DNA of 64,000 bases, taken from the NCBI GenBank assembly GCA_050180485.1, contig JBFXED010000011.1:1-64000 (forward strand), read 5' to 3'. Made by a program: the position numbers and the translations under genes. The notes beneath the pieces were generated by a model, which was not told the origin of the DNA, made no database searches, and saw only the letters and a list, made by a program, of their open reading frames with translations. This document shows positions 43,249-51,885 of the stretch, one piece after another (within the stretch, counting starts at the first letter, position 1; every line of letters starts with the position of its first letter). This DNA is from CADEGL01 sp050180485 (lineage in GTDB: Bacteria > Pseudomonadota > Alphaproteobacteria > CADEGL01).

Positions 43249-44000
43249 GCGGCCCGCGCTTGTCCGCGCTCGTCGTCGCGCGCAACGAAGAGGCGCAGTT
43301 GGCCCGGTGCCTGGAGCCCTTGCGCTTCGCCGACGAGCTCGTCGTCGTGCTGGACCGCTCGACGGATGGTTCGCGCGCCATCGCCGAGCGGTTTGGCGCG
43401 CGCGTGCTGGAAGGCGCGTGGGAGATCGAGGGGCCGCGCCGCAACGCGGGCATCGCGCTCTGCACGGGCGATTGGATTCTGGAGGTGGATGCCGACGAAC
43501 GGGTGACGCCGGAGCTGGCCAAGGAAATCCGTGCGCGCATCGCGACCGCGCCGCCTGGCCATTTCCTGATCCCGATCGACAATTACGTCGGCGACCGGCT
43601 GGTGCGGCATGGCTGGGGCGCGGCCTGGGGCACCAGCGCCACGGTGCGTCTGTTCTCGCGCGGCATGAAAAGCTGGGGTGATCAGCGTATCCATCCCCGG
43701 ACCAAACTGGGCGGCGTACGCCAGACGCTCAGCCAGCCCATGGCCCATTACGTCGACAAGAACATCTCGGACATGATCCGCCGCCTCGACCGCTACACCA
43801 CCGCGCGCGCGGCCGACATGCGCGCCACAGGCCAGATCGGCACCACGCCGGACAATGTTCGGCGCTTCTTCTCGCGCTTCTACAAATGCTATGTCGGCCG
43901 CAAGGGCTATAAGGAGGGCGGCTACGGTGTCCTCCTGGCGCTCATGGCCGGGCTGTATCCGCTGCTGTCCCATCTCAAGGCCAAGTTGGAGAAGGAATGA
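43245..44000 (+). CDS. glycosyltransferase family 2 (WaaE/KdtX-like)
   Basis: This is a 251-residue GT-A enzyme with LSALVVARNEEAQLARCL and the metal-binding ILEVDADERVTPEL. It has a C-terminal RRFFSRFYKCYVGRKGYKEGGYG typical of LPS-core beta-1,4-glucosyltransferases of the WaaE/KdtX type. It overlaps the flanking genes by 4 bases on both sides. Confidence 0.85.
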   Translation: MSGPRLSALVVARNEEAQLARCLEPLRFADELVVVLDRSTDGSRAIAERFGARVLEGAWEIEGPRRNAGIALCTGDWILEVDADERVTPELAKEIRARIATAPPGHFLIPIDNYVGDRLVRHGWGAAWGTSATVRLFSRGMKSWGDQRIHPRTKLGGVRQTLSQPMAHYVDKNISDMIRRLDRYTTARAADMRATGQIGTTPDNVRRFFSRFYKCYVGRKGYKEGGYGVLLALMAGLYPLLSHLKAKLEKE

Positions 44001-45022
44001 TGCGCGTCCTTCAGGCCATGGCGGGCGCCGAGCATGGCGGTGCGGAAGCTTTCTTCGAGCGGCTCGCGCCCGCTTTGGGTCGCGCCGGCTTGGAGCAGCG
44101 CGTCCTGATGCGCGAGAACGACGAGCGCGCGGAAGTGTTGCGCGCGGCCGGCATCGAGCCGGTGCAACTGGCCTTCGGAGGCATGCTCGACCTGTCGACC
44201 AAGCCCGCCTTCAAGCGCGAGATCGCATCCTTCAAACCCGATATCGTAATGACCTGGATGAGCCGCGCCACGAAGTTCTGCCCGCGCGGCGATTTCGTGC
44301 ATGTCGCGCGTCTTGGCGGCTATTACGACCTGAAATACTACGACAACTGCAACCACATCGTCGGCAACACGCCTGACATCGTGGCCTATGCGGTGCGCGG
44401 AGGCTGGCCGCAGGAGCGCGCGCATTACCTGCCGAACTTCGTCGACTGCGATCCCATGCCGGCCATTCCGCGCGCGACCTTGGGCGTGCCCGAAGGGGTC
44501 AAGCTTCTGCTTGCGCTGGGGCGCCTGCATCCGAACAAGGCCTTCGACGTGTTGATCGACGCTATGCCGTCCGTACCGGACGCGTGGCTCCTTCTGGCGG
44601 GCGAGGGGCCGGAGGAAGCCGCGCTGAAGGAGCGGGCGGCGAAGCTCGGTGTCGCCGAGCGGGTCAAGTTCCTGGGCTGGCGGCGCGACGTGGGCGCGCT
44701 CTATTCCACAGCGGATATGCTGGTCTGTTCGTCGCGTTACGAGCCGCTCGGCAACATCGTCATCGAGGGCTGGGCGCATCAGCGGCCCGTGGTTGCGGCG
44801 CGCAGCATGGGCCCGTCGCACCTCATCCATCACGACGATCTGGGCGTCTTGGTGCCGGTGGACGATGCGGCGGCTTTGGCGGACGGCATCAAGCGCGTCT
44901 TCGATGATCCCGCCTTGCGCGCCCGCATTGTCGAGGCCGGCCGCAAGCATTACGAGGCCGAGTTCACCGAGCAGGCCATCGTCGCGCGCTATCTGGCCTT
45001 CTTCAAAGATATCACCCGCTGA
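43997..45022 (+). CDS. glycosyltransferase family 4
   Basis: This is a 341-residue GT4 enzyme. Features: AGAEHGGAEAFFERLAPALG (acceptor-side glycine loop), LLALGRLHPNKAFDVLIDAM, and the donor motif SRYEPLGNIVIEGWAHQRPVVA with its two glutamates. Two consecutive ATGs (43997, 44000) follow a gaagga site. The organisation inside the cluster suggests LPS core or capsule assembly. Confidence 0.88.
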   Translation: MMRVLQAMAGAEHGGAEAFFERLAPALGRAGLEQRVLMRENDERAEVLRAAGIEPVQLAFGGMLDLSTKPAFKREIASFKPDIVMTWMSRATKFCPRGDFVHVARLGGYYDLKYYDNCNHIVGNTPDIVAYAVRGGWPQERAHYLPNFVDCDPMPAIPRATLGVPEGVKLLLALGRLHPNKAFDVLIDAMPSVPDAWLLLAGEGPEEAALKERAAKLGVAERVKFLGWRRDVGALYSTADMLVCSSRYEPLGNIVIEGWAHQRPVVAARSMGPSHLIHHDDLGVLVPVDDAAALADGIKRVFDDPALRARIVEAGRKHYEAEFTEQAIVARYLAFFKDITR

Positions 45023-46782
45023 TGTGCGGAATCGCGGGCCTGATGACAGTGGATGGGCGCGCGCCGGACGGCGAGGTACTGCGCCGCCTGGAGACCGCCT
45101 TGCTCCATCGCGGACCTGACGGCATCGGGCATTACGCGGCGGGCAATGTGGCGATGGTGCAGACACGCCTGGCCATCATCGACCTCAAGACCGGCGACCA
45201 GCCGCTGCACGGCCCCGATGGCTTGGCGCTCATCGCCAACGCCGAGATCTACAACCATGTCGAGCTGCGCGCGGCCTCGCCGGAATACAGTTACCGTACC
45301 GGCTCCGACTGCGAACCACCGCTCTATCTTTATCGCCGGCACGGGCTCGAATTCACGCATCACCTGCGCGGCATGTATGCGATCGCGCTGCACGATCCGG
45401 CGGAGCGACGCCTGGTGCTGGCACGCGATCCGTTCGGCATCAAGCCGCTTTATTACGCCGAGACGCCGCAAGGCTTCGCCTTTGCCTCCGAACCCCATGC
45501 GCTGATCGAGGCCGGCCTGGTCGCGCCGCGCGTCAACCGGGCGCGGGCGGTCGAACTGCTGCAGCTTCAGTTTACCACCGGCCGCTCGGGCGTCTTGGAC
45601 GGCATCGAGCGCGTTCTGCCCGGCGAGACCATCGTTGTTTCGGGCGGCAAGGTGGTCGAGCGTCGTCGGATGTCTGCATTGCCGGCAGGCGGTACGGAAA
45701 GCCTCGACGAGGATGAGGCGCTGAAGCGGCTCGATGCGGCCTTTGAAGATTCGGTCAACGTGCACCAGCGCTCGGATGTGCCCTACGGCATGTTCCTGTC
45801 GGGCGGCGTCGACAGCTCGGCCGTGCTGGCCATGATGGCGCGCCTCAACGACCGGCCGGTGCGCGCCTTCACCGTGGGCTTCCCCGGCACCGCCGCGCGC
45901 GACGAGCGTGCGCACGCCCAGGCCGTGGCCAAGGCGGCGGGCGCCGAGCATGTCGAGGTCGCGTTCTCCGAGAAGGACTTCTGGCGGATGCTGCCCGAAG
46001 TGGCTACCGCCATGGACGATCCCGCCGCCGACTACGCGATCCTGCCGACCTATCTGCTCGCCCGCGAGGCGCGGCGCGATGTGACCGTGGTGCTGTCGGG
46101 CGAGGGCGGGGACGAGCTGTTCGCCGGCTATGGGCGCTATCGCAGCACGATGCGCCCGTGGTGGATGGGCGGCCGGGCCATGCGCGCGCGCGGCATTTTC
46201 GAGGGGCTGGAGGTCTTACGCGACGACGGACCGAGCTGGCGTGACGGCATTGCCGCCGCCGAGGCCACGGCGGCCCAGGACGGGCGCACGCGCCTGCAGG
46301 TGGCCCAGGCCGTCGACTGCGCGGACTGGCTGCCCAACGACTTGCTGGCCAAGCTGGACCGCTGCCTGATGGCGAACGCGGTCGAGGGCCGCACGCCGTT
46401 CCTCGATCCGGTGATGGCACAGGCCGCGTTTCCCTTGCCCGACCGGCTCAAGGTCCGCTACGGCATGGGCAAGTTCATCCTGCGCCGGTGGCTAGAGCGG
46501 AAGTTGCCCGCCGCCGATCCGTTCTCGAAGAAGCGCGGCTTCACCGTGCCGGTCGGCGAATGGATCGCCGCGCGGGGTTTGGACGCGGGCGCGCTCGTGG
46601 CGCGCCAGCCGGGCGTGGCGGAACTGTGCAAACCCGGTGCTGTTGAGGCTTTGTTCGGCGCCGAGGGCAAGCGCGTGGGATTCGCCTGCTGGACGCTTTT
46701 GTTCTATGCCCTATGGCACCGCCGTCACGTGCTGGGCCTGAAGCCGGCCGGCGACGCGCTCGAAACCTTGGCCCAGGCGTAA
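45022..46782 (+). CDS. asnB: glutamine-dependent asparagine synthetase-like protein
   Basis: This is a 586-residue two-domain enzyme. The N-terminal class II glutamine amidotransferase has its catalytic Cys2 (MCGIAGLMTV) and LLHRGPDGIGHY. The C-terminal synthetase shows the PP-loop FLSGGVDSSAVLAMM and LSGEGGDELFAGYGRY. It may make asparagine. AsnB-type enzymes are also common in surface polysaccharide clusters, where they amidate sugar carboxylates. Its start shares one base with the preceding glycosyltransferase stop, so the second role is worth considering. Confidence 0.88.
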   Translation: MCGIAGLMTVDGRAPDGEVLRRLETALLHRGPDGIGHYAAGNVAMVQTRLAIIDLKTGDQPLHGPDGLALIANAEIYNHVELRAASPEYSYRTGSDCEPPLYLYRRHGLEFTHHLRGMYAIALHDPAERRLVLARDPFGIKPLYYAETPQGFAFASEPHALIEAGLVAPRVNRARAVELLQLQFTTGRSGVLDGIERVLPGETIVVSGGKVVERRRMSALPAGGTESLDEDEALKRLDAAFEDSVNVHQRSDVPYGMFLSGGVDSSAVLAMMARLNDRPVRAFTVGFPGTAARDERAHAQAVAKAAGAEHVEVAFSEKDFWRMLPEVATAMDDPAADYAILPTYLLAREARRDVTVVLSGEGGDELFAGYGRYRSTMRPWWMGGRAMRARGIFEGLEVLRDDGPSWRDGIAAAEATAAQDGRTRLQVAQAVDCADWLPNDLLAKLDRCLMANAVEGRTPFLDPVMAQAAFPLPDRLKVRYGMGKFILRRWLERKLPAADPFSKKRGFTVPVGEWIAARGLDAGALVARQPGVAELCKPGAVEALFGAEGKRVGFACWTLLFYALWHRRHVLGLKPAGDALETLAQA

Positions 46783-46798
46783 GGCAATGGAGAATTTC

Positions 46799-48142
46799 AT
46801 GGCCGCTTCCCGATACGATCTTCTTATCGCGAACGGCCATGCCGTGACGCCGGGCGGCATCGTGCCGGCCGATATCGGCGTCGTGGCCGGGCGCATCGCC
46901 GCCATCGGCGCGATCGACCGGGCTTCGGCCGGCGAAGTGTTCGATGCGCGGGGGCTGCACGTCCTGCCCGGCGTGATCGACACCCAAGTCCATTTCCGCG
47001 AGCCGGGCCTCGAACACAAGGAAGACCTGGCCACCGGCACGGCGGGCGCGCTTCTCGGCGGCGTCACCGCCGTGTTCGAGATGCCCAACACCAAGCCCAG
47101 CACGCTGACGGCGGACGACCTCAACGACAAGCTGCGCCGCGCCAAGGGGCGCGCCTGGTGCGACCACGCCTTCTTCATGGGCGCGGCCGACGAGAACGCC
47201 GAGAAGCTGGGCGAGCTGGAGAAGCTGCCGGGCTGCTGCGGCGTGAAGGTGTTCATGGGCTCGTCGACCGGAAGCCTCCTGGTGTCCGACGACGACACGC
47301 TCCTGCGCGTGCTGAAATCCGGCACGCGACGCGTCGCCATCCACGCCGAGGACGAGCCGCGTCTTCTCGCGCGTAAGGAAATCGCCGAGAAAGCCGGCAA
47401 GCCGCACGCACATCACGAATGGCGCGACGTCGAATCGGCCGTGCTGGCGACCCGCCGCATCCTGAGCCTGGCGCGCCGCGCGGGCCGCCGCATCCATGTG
47501 TTGCATATCTCGACGGCGGACGAGATGCCGCTTCTGGCCGAGAACAAGGACATCGCGACGGTCGAGGTGACGCCCCAGCATCTGACGCTGTCGGCACCCG
47601 ATTGCTACGACCGGCTCGGCACCTACGCCCAGATGAATCCGCCGGTGCGCGAGACGCGCCATCGTGAAGGACTGTGGCGCGCGGTGGCGCAGGGCATCGT
47701 GGACGTGTTGGGCTCAGACCACGCGCCGCACACGAAGGACGAGAAATCGAAGCCTTATCCGCAGAGCCCGTCCGGCATGCCGGGCGTGCAGACGCTCTTG
47801 CCCATCATGCTGGAGCATGTGCATCAGGGGCGGCTGAGCCTGGAGCGGCTGGTGGATCTCACCAGCGCGGGCGCAGCGCGGATCTATGGCATCGCGGGCA
47901 AGGGCCGCATTGCCGTCGGCTATGACGCCGACTTCACGCTGGTCGACCTGAACGCGCGCCGCACGATCACGAACAAATGGATCGCGAGTAAGACCGGCTG
48001 GACGCCCTTCGACGGCATGGAGGTCACGGGCTGGCCCATCGCCGCTATCCTGCGCGGCCGCGTGGCCATGCGCGACGACACGCTGCTCGGCGCTGCGGGC
48101 GGCGAGCCGGTCCGCTTCGTGGATACGTTTCCGCGTCAATGA
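46799..48142 (+). CDS. pyrC: dihydroorotase
   Basis: This is a 447-residue metal-dependent amidohydrolase of type I dihydroorotase form. Zinc ligands appear in VIDTQVHFREPGLEHKED and in RVAIHAEDE, HVLHIST and LGSDHAPH. NPPVRETRHREGLW and QSPSGMPGVQTLLP are characteristic. It catalyses the third step of pyrimidine synthesis, or is a dihydroorotase-like hydrolase. The start at 46799 was preferred to 46787 because GGAG lies 6 bases upstream. It follows asnB closely and overlaps the convergent usg gene by 7 bases. Confidence 0.87.
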   Translation: MAASRYDLLIANGHAVTPGGIVPADIGVVAGRIAAIGAIDRASAGEVFDARGLHVLPGVIDTQVHFREPGLEHKEDLATGTAGALLGGVTAVFEMPNTKPSTLTADDLNDKLRRAKGRAWCDHAFFMGAADENAEKLGELEKLPGCCGVKVFMGSSTGSLLVSDDDTLLRVLKSGTRRVAIHAEDEPRLLARKEIAEKAGKPHAHHEWRDVESAVLATRRILSLARRAGRRIHVLHISTADEMPLLAENKDIATVEVTPQHLTLSAPDCYDRLGTYAQMNPPVRETRHREGLWRAVAQGIVDVLGSDHAPHTKDEKSKPYPQSPSGMPGVQTLLPIMLEHVHQGRLSLERLVDLTSAGAARIYGIAGKGRIAVGYDADFTLVDLNARRTITNKWIASKTGWTPFDGMEVTGWPIAAILRGRVAMRDDTLLGAAGGEPVRFVDTFPRQ

Positions 48143-48417
48143 AGCGCGAAGGCTCCGTCCGCGAAGCGCCAGCGCTCCACCGCCTCCGGTCCGGCTTGAA
48201 CCAGCGTCACGGAATGCAGCGTGCCCACCAGGTCGCGCGCCCAGAAATCCAGGAAGCGCATCACTCGAGGGAAACGCGGCGCCACATCGTGGGTCTGCCA
48301 GATAAAGGTTTGGAGCAAGCCGGGAAAATCCGGCATGTGGTAGAGGATTTCGGTGGTGACCAGTCGGTAGGCGGGAAGGACGAGATGATCTTGGGTAATC
48401 AGGCTCGCATCACGCAT
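48136..48417 (-). CDS. usg: Usg family protein
   Basis: This is a 93-residue protein of the alphaproteobacterial Usg family. The clear marker is the block LVTTEILYHMPDFPGLLQTF followed by WQTHDVAPRFPRVMRFLDFW and a LHSV tail. In other alphaproteobacteria the gene was first noticed upstream of trp genes; here it stands alone beside pyrC. The function is unknown. AGAGGT precedes the ATG at 9 bases. Its 3' end overlaps pyrC by 7 bases in the convergent sense. Confidence 0.9.
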   Translation of the reverse strand: MRDASLITQDHLVLPAYRLVTTEILYHMPDFPGLLQTFIWQTHDVAPRFPRVMRFLDFWARDLVGTLHSVTLVQAGPEAVERWRFADGAFALH

Positions 48418-48441
48418 TCGTCATCGACCTCTCACGAAAAC

Positions 48442-48480
48442 GAACGACCGATTTCAGAGTATCAAAAGTTTGGGTCGTTC
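48442..48480. promoter_or_regulatory. inverted repeat upstream of usg
   Basis: An 8-bp perfect inverted repeat GAACGACC (48442-48449) / GGTCGTTC (48473-48480) with a 23-base AT-rich spacer lies 25 bases before the usg start. It could be a two-site operator or a leader stem-loop for usg. No known regulator motif is recognised. Confidence 0.4.
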
Positions 48481-48646
48481 TGAATCGCTAACGGTCTGAT
48501 ATCAAAGAAGTTTCCGGCAGCACTCGCACGGACTGGCTGCCAGCGTCGCCCTTACCCGTACCGAGTCCATTTGTTATGGTGCGGCGCAGCGGCGGCCATC
48601 TTCGGCGGCCCATCCGAATCAATCGCGAAACCCACGGAAGGACATC

Positions 48647-49639
48647 ATGGCCAAGACGTTCCGGGCCCTCGTGCTCGAAGAAAACCAGGGCAAGGTCAGC
48701 TCCTCGATCCGCGAGCTGGACGATTCCGCTTTGCCCCAGGGTGACGTGACCGTCGCCGTCGAGTACTCGACGCTCAACTACAAGGACGGCTTGGTCGTGA
48801 ACGGTCTGGGCCGTCTGGTGCGCAACTATCCGCACGTGCCCGGCATCGACTTCGCCGGCACGGTCGAAGCTTCCGATAACAAGGAGTTCAAGCCCGGCGA
48901 CAAGGTCATCCTGACCGGCTGGCGCGTGGGCGAGATGCATTGGGGCGGCTATGCCACCAAGGCGCGCGTGAAGGCCGACTGGCTGGTGCCGCTGCCGGCA
49001 GGGCTCGATACGCGCCAAGCCATGGCGGTCGGCACGGCGGGCTTCACCTCCATGCTGGCGATCATGGCGCTGGAAGCGCATGGCGTGACGCCGGCTTCGG
49101 GCGAGGTGCTGGTCACTGGTGCTGCCGGTGGCGTCGGCAGCGTGGCCGTCGCCGTCCTGGCCAAGCTCGGGTACAACGTGGCCGCCTCGACGGGCCGCGC
49201 CGAGACGCATGAGTATCTGAAGAAGCTGGGCGCCAAGACGATCATCGATCGCAAGGAGATCGGCGAAGCCCCGACCCGTCCGCTCGGCGGCGAGCGCTTC
49301 GCGGGTGCCGTCGACAGCGTGGGCGGTAACACGCTCGCGAATCTGCTGACCCAGGTGAAGTATGGCGGCAGCGTTTCGGCCTGCGGCCTGGCGGGCGGCG
49401 CGGAGTTGAAGACCACCGTAATCCCGTTCCTCTTGCGCGGCGTGAACCTGTTGGGCATCGATTCGGTCATGTGCCCGAAGGAGAAGCGCAAGACGGCCTG
49501 GGCGCGGATCGCGAAAGAACTGCCCAAGGACCTGCTGGAGACCACCATCAACGAGTGCAAGCTCGAAGATGTGGTCAAGCTGGGCGGCGACATCCTGAAA
49601 GGCCAGGTGCGCGGCCGCACGGTCGTGAAGCCGGCCTGA
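48647..49639 (+). CDS. acuI: acrylyl-CoA reductase (AcuI/YhdH family)
   Basis: This is a 330-residue NADPH-dependent MDR oxidoreductase of the YhdH/AcuI group. Features are TVAVEYSTLNYKDGLVV, PHVPGIDFAGTVE, the Rossmann loop LVTGAAGGVGSVAVAVLAKLGY and the KEKRKTAWARIAKELP region near the end. Such enzymes reduce acrylyl-CoA to propionyl-CoA. It has its own promoter gap of over 200 bases and a strong intrinsic terminator downstream. Confidence 0.85.
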   Translation: MAKTFRALVLEENQGKVSSSIRELDDSALPQGDVTVAVEYSTLNYKDGLVVNGLGRLVRNYPHVPGIDFAGTVEASDNKEFKPGDKVILTGWRVGEMHWGGYATKARVKADWLVPLPAGLDTRQAMAVGTAGFTSMLAIMALEAHGVTPASGEVLVTGAAGGVGSVAVAVLAKLGYNVAASTGRAETHEYLKKLGAKTIIDRKEIGEAPTRPLGGERFAGAVDSVGGNTLANLLTQVKYGGSVSACGLAGGAELKTTVIPFLLRGVNLLGIDSVMCPKEKRKTAWARIAKELPKDLLETTINECKLEDVVKLGGDILKGQVRGRTVVKPA

Positions 49640-49662
49640 TATCCGCTTCCGTCTGATGGAGA

Positions 49663-49690
49663 GGGCGCCGCCGGAAGCGGCGCCCTTTTT
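49663..49690 (+). terminator. rho-independent terminator after acuI
   Basis: A 9-bp GC-rich stem (gggcgccgc / gcggcgccc) with a 5-base loop is followed by five T residues (49686-49690). It lies between convergent acuI and the dipeptidase gene. Confidence 0.9.
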
Positions 49691-49692
49691 CG

Positions 49693-50721
49693 TTACGCGC
49701 CCCAGATCTGGCCGAAGACGCGGATCAGGTTCTCGCCGAGCAACCCGCGTACCTGCGTCTCGCTCCAGCCGTGGTTGAGCAGCGCGTCGGTCAGACGCGG
49801 CAGTTCGGCCGGCGCGCCGCAGTCGGAGAGATAGCGCGTGCGGATGTCGTTGCCGAAGGCATCGGCATATTTCGAAATGGCGCCGGGATAGCGGTTGAGC
49901 GTCATTGACGTGGTGGCGCCGACCTTGGCCAGGTCGGACACGACGGGGAAATCGGTGCCGAGCGACAGTTTCTCCGGCCCGATCAGGTTCGCGGCATGGT
50001 CGACATGGCGCAGGAAATCCCTGAGCGAGGGGCGGTCGTTGGATTTCCCGTCCCAGCACATGGGGCCGTAGACCGAGACGCCCAGGAGGCCGCCCGTGGC
50101 ACCCACGGCCTTGATCACCGCGTCGGTCTTGTTGCGCGCGGCCATGGCCACGGCCTTGGTGTTGGCATGGGTCAGCAGCACGGGCTTGGACGACGCTGCG
50201 GCGGCATCGAGGCACGTGCGCTCGCCGACATGGGACAGATCGACCGCGATGCCAAGCCGGTTCATCTCCTCGACCGCGCGCTTGCCCATGGCCGAGAGGC
50301 CGCCGTCATGCGGCTCCAGGCACCCGTCGCCCAGGAAGTTGCGCTCGTTGTAGGTGATCTGCATCACCCGCAGGCCCAGGCGGTGGAAGAAGCCTAGGCG
50401 CTCCAGCCGGTCGCCGATCGGGCGCATGTTCTGCCAGCCCATGATCAGGCCGACCTTGCCCTCCTTCCTGGCCTGGCGGATGTCGTCGCTTGTGAGGACG
50501 AGACGCCACGGGCTATTGGGCTGCTCCACCCGCACCAGCCAGTCGGCCACCTGGTCGGCGGCCTCGGCGAAGTCGGCATGGAAGCCCGAGACGGTGAGGT
50601 TGATGGCCGAGACGTTGCCCTGCTTCAGCGGCTCCACCGTGCCGTCGCAGGTGAAGATCAGCCCGTCGACGATGGTGGCGTCCTTATGGAGAGCGGCGGC
50701 CTTGGGCGAAACGGCGTTCAT
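49693..50721 (-). CDS. membrane dipeptidase (M19)-like protein with altered HxD motif
   Basis: This is a 342-residue TIM-barrel protein of the renal dipeptidase (M19) family. Supporting motifs are LRVMQITYNERNFLGDGCLEPHDGGL, VDLSHVGERTCLDA and LLTHAN, plus LSLGTDFPV. These contain the expected bridging glutamate and two later histidines. The N-terminal zinc motif, normally DGH-x-D, reads DGLIF here, so the first histidine and aspartate are missing. That may mean a mononuclear or altered activity. A good AAGGAG site precedes the ATG. It is downstream of the flavin monooxygenase by 10 bases and probably in its operon. Confidence 0.82.
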   Translation of the reverse strand: MNAVSPKAAALHKDATIVDGLIFTCDGTVEPLKQGNVSAINLTVSGFHADFAEAADQVADWLVRVEQPNSPWRLVLTSDDIRQARKEGKVGLIMGWQNMRPIGDRLERLGFFHRLGLRVMQITYNERNFLGDGCLEPHDGGLSAMGKRAVEEMNRLGIAVDLSHVGERTCLDAAAASSKPVLLTHANTKAVAMAARNKTDAVIKAVGATGGLLGVSVYGPMCWDGKSNDRPSLRDFLRHVDHAANLIGPEKLSLGTDFPVVSDLAKVGATTSMTLNRYPGAISKYADAFGNDIRTRYLSDCGAPAELPRLTDALLNHGWSETQVRGLLGENLIRVFGQIWGA

Positions 50722-50731
50722 GGCGGCTCCT

Positions 50732-51748
50732 TCAGGCGAAATGGGGCATGACGCGCGTGGCGAACAGTTCCAGCGATCGCATCACGTCGTGGTGGTTGGC
50801 ACCGAAATTCATGTTCATCTGCATATTGTGGATGCCCAGCACCTCGTAGCGCCGAAGCTTTTCCACGCAATACTCGGGCGAGCCGATGATGAGGGCGTTC
50901 TCGACCTCGTCCTTCGTGATCTCGACGTCGATCGGCACGATGGCGCCGCCCTTGACCAGGCCCGGCGTGTTGAACACGCGCACGAAGCGGCGGTTGTTCT
51001 CCATGGCCAGCGCCAGCTTCTCCTCGGCATCCGCGCGGCTCTCGGTCACATAGCACATGCGCAGCATGGATAGTTTCTGATGGGCCGCCGCGGGCCCCAC
51101 CTCGGCCACGGCGTCCGTGAACGACTTGGCCTGAGCCTGCGCCGCGCCGAAGGGGTCGCGCAAGGGCGTGGTCATGACGTGATAGCCCTGCTTAACCGAC
51201 CAATTCACGGCGCCCGGCGCCAAGGCCGCGATCCAGATCGGCGGATAGGGTTTGGTCATCGGCCGCGGGGTGATCGTCAGCGGACCGAAATCGTACCATT
51301 GGCTCTTCCAGACCACCTCTTCCTCGGTCAGGAGCTTCTTGAGGCAGGCCAGCGCGTCGCCGAAACGGTCGCGCGATTCACCGACCGGCACGTGGAAATG
51401 GTCGAACTCGTATTGGAACGCGCCGCGCCCCAGGCCCAGCTCGATGCGCCCGTCGGTCAGACAGTCGGCCTGGGCGATCTCTCCGGCCAGGCGGCGGATG
51501 TCATAGAAGGGCAGCACCAGCACCGCCGTGATGATCGGGATGCGCTTGGTGACGGCGGCCACCTTCACCGCGGTCAGAAGCGGGCTCGGATGCGTCAGGT
51601 AGTTGATGAAATGGTGTTCGGGGATCGAGACGGAGGTGAAACCCAGATCCTCGGCGTGCTGCGCCTCGCGGATCGTCTCGCGGTACATGTGCTGGGCTGG
51701 CAGCTTCACATCGGGCCAGTAGCACGGCAGGTAGAATCCGAAATCCAT
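50732..51748 (-). CDS. luciferase-like (LLM) flavin-dependent monooxygenase
   Basis: This is a 338-residue TIM-barrel flavoenzyme of the bacterial luciferase family. It begins DFGFYLPCYWPDVKLP and has GFTSVSIPEHHF, LTDGRIELGLGRGAFQYEFD and PPIWIAALAPGAVNWS. These are hallmarks of the LLM class that uses reduced FMN and oxygen to oxidise or cleave substrates, for example alkanesulfonates or the pyrimidine ring in RutA. No flavin reductase gene is visible in the window. GGAG lies 5 bases before the ATG. It is preceded by two strong palindromes at 51773-51877. Confidence 0.86.
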   Translation of the reverse strand: MDFGFYLPCYWPDVKLPAQHMYRETIREAQHAEDLGFTSVSIPEHHFINYLTHPSPLLTAVKVAAVTKRIPIITAVLVLPFYDIRRLAGEIAQADCLTDGRIELGLGRGAFQYEFDHFHVPVGESRDRFGDALACLKKLLTEEEVVWKSQWYDFGPLTITPRPMTKPYPPIWIAALAPGAVNWSVKQGYHVMTTPLRDPFGAAQAQAKSFTDAVAEVGPAAAHQKLSMLRMCYVTESRADAEEKLALAMENNRRFVRVFNTPGLVKGGAIVPIDVEITKDEVENALIIGSPEYCVEKLRRYEVLGIHNMQMNMNFGANHHDVMRSLELFATRVMPHFA

Positions 51749-51772
51749 GACGTCTCCATCCCGCCGCGCTGA

Positions 51773-51790
51773 AATTGTATCAATACAATT
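51773..51790. promoter_or_regulatory. palindromic operator 1 (proposed MocR site)
   Basis: An 18-bp palindrome has arms AATTGTAT and ATACAATT around a CA centre. It sits 25 bases upstream of the LLM monooxygenase start, in a region far more AT-rich than its surroundings. It shares the ATTGTA...TACAAT core with operator 2. The regulator encoded directly upstream on the same strand is the natural candidate to bind it. Confidence 0.7.
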
Positions 51791-51861
51791 TATAGATGTG
51801 CGGCTTATGGATGAGACAATTCCCCGTCGTTGTATTCTCCGTCAAGGAAAACACAATCTAT

Positions 51862-51877
51862 ATTGTACTGATACAAT
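51862..51877. promoter_or_regulatory. palindromic operator 2 (proposed MocR site)
   Basis: A second palindrome has arms ATTGTA and TACAAT around CTGA, centred 88 bases from operator 1 and 9 bases beyond the mocR stop. Both sites lie between mocR and the LLM gene on the minus strand. Confidence 0.68.
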
Positions 51878-51885
51878 TGAGAAAT

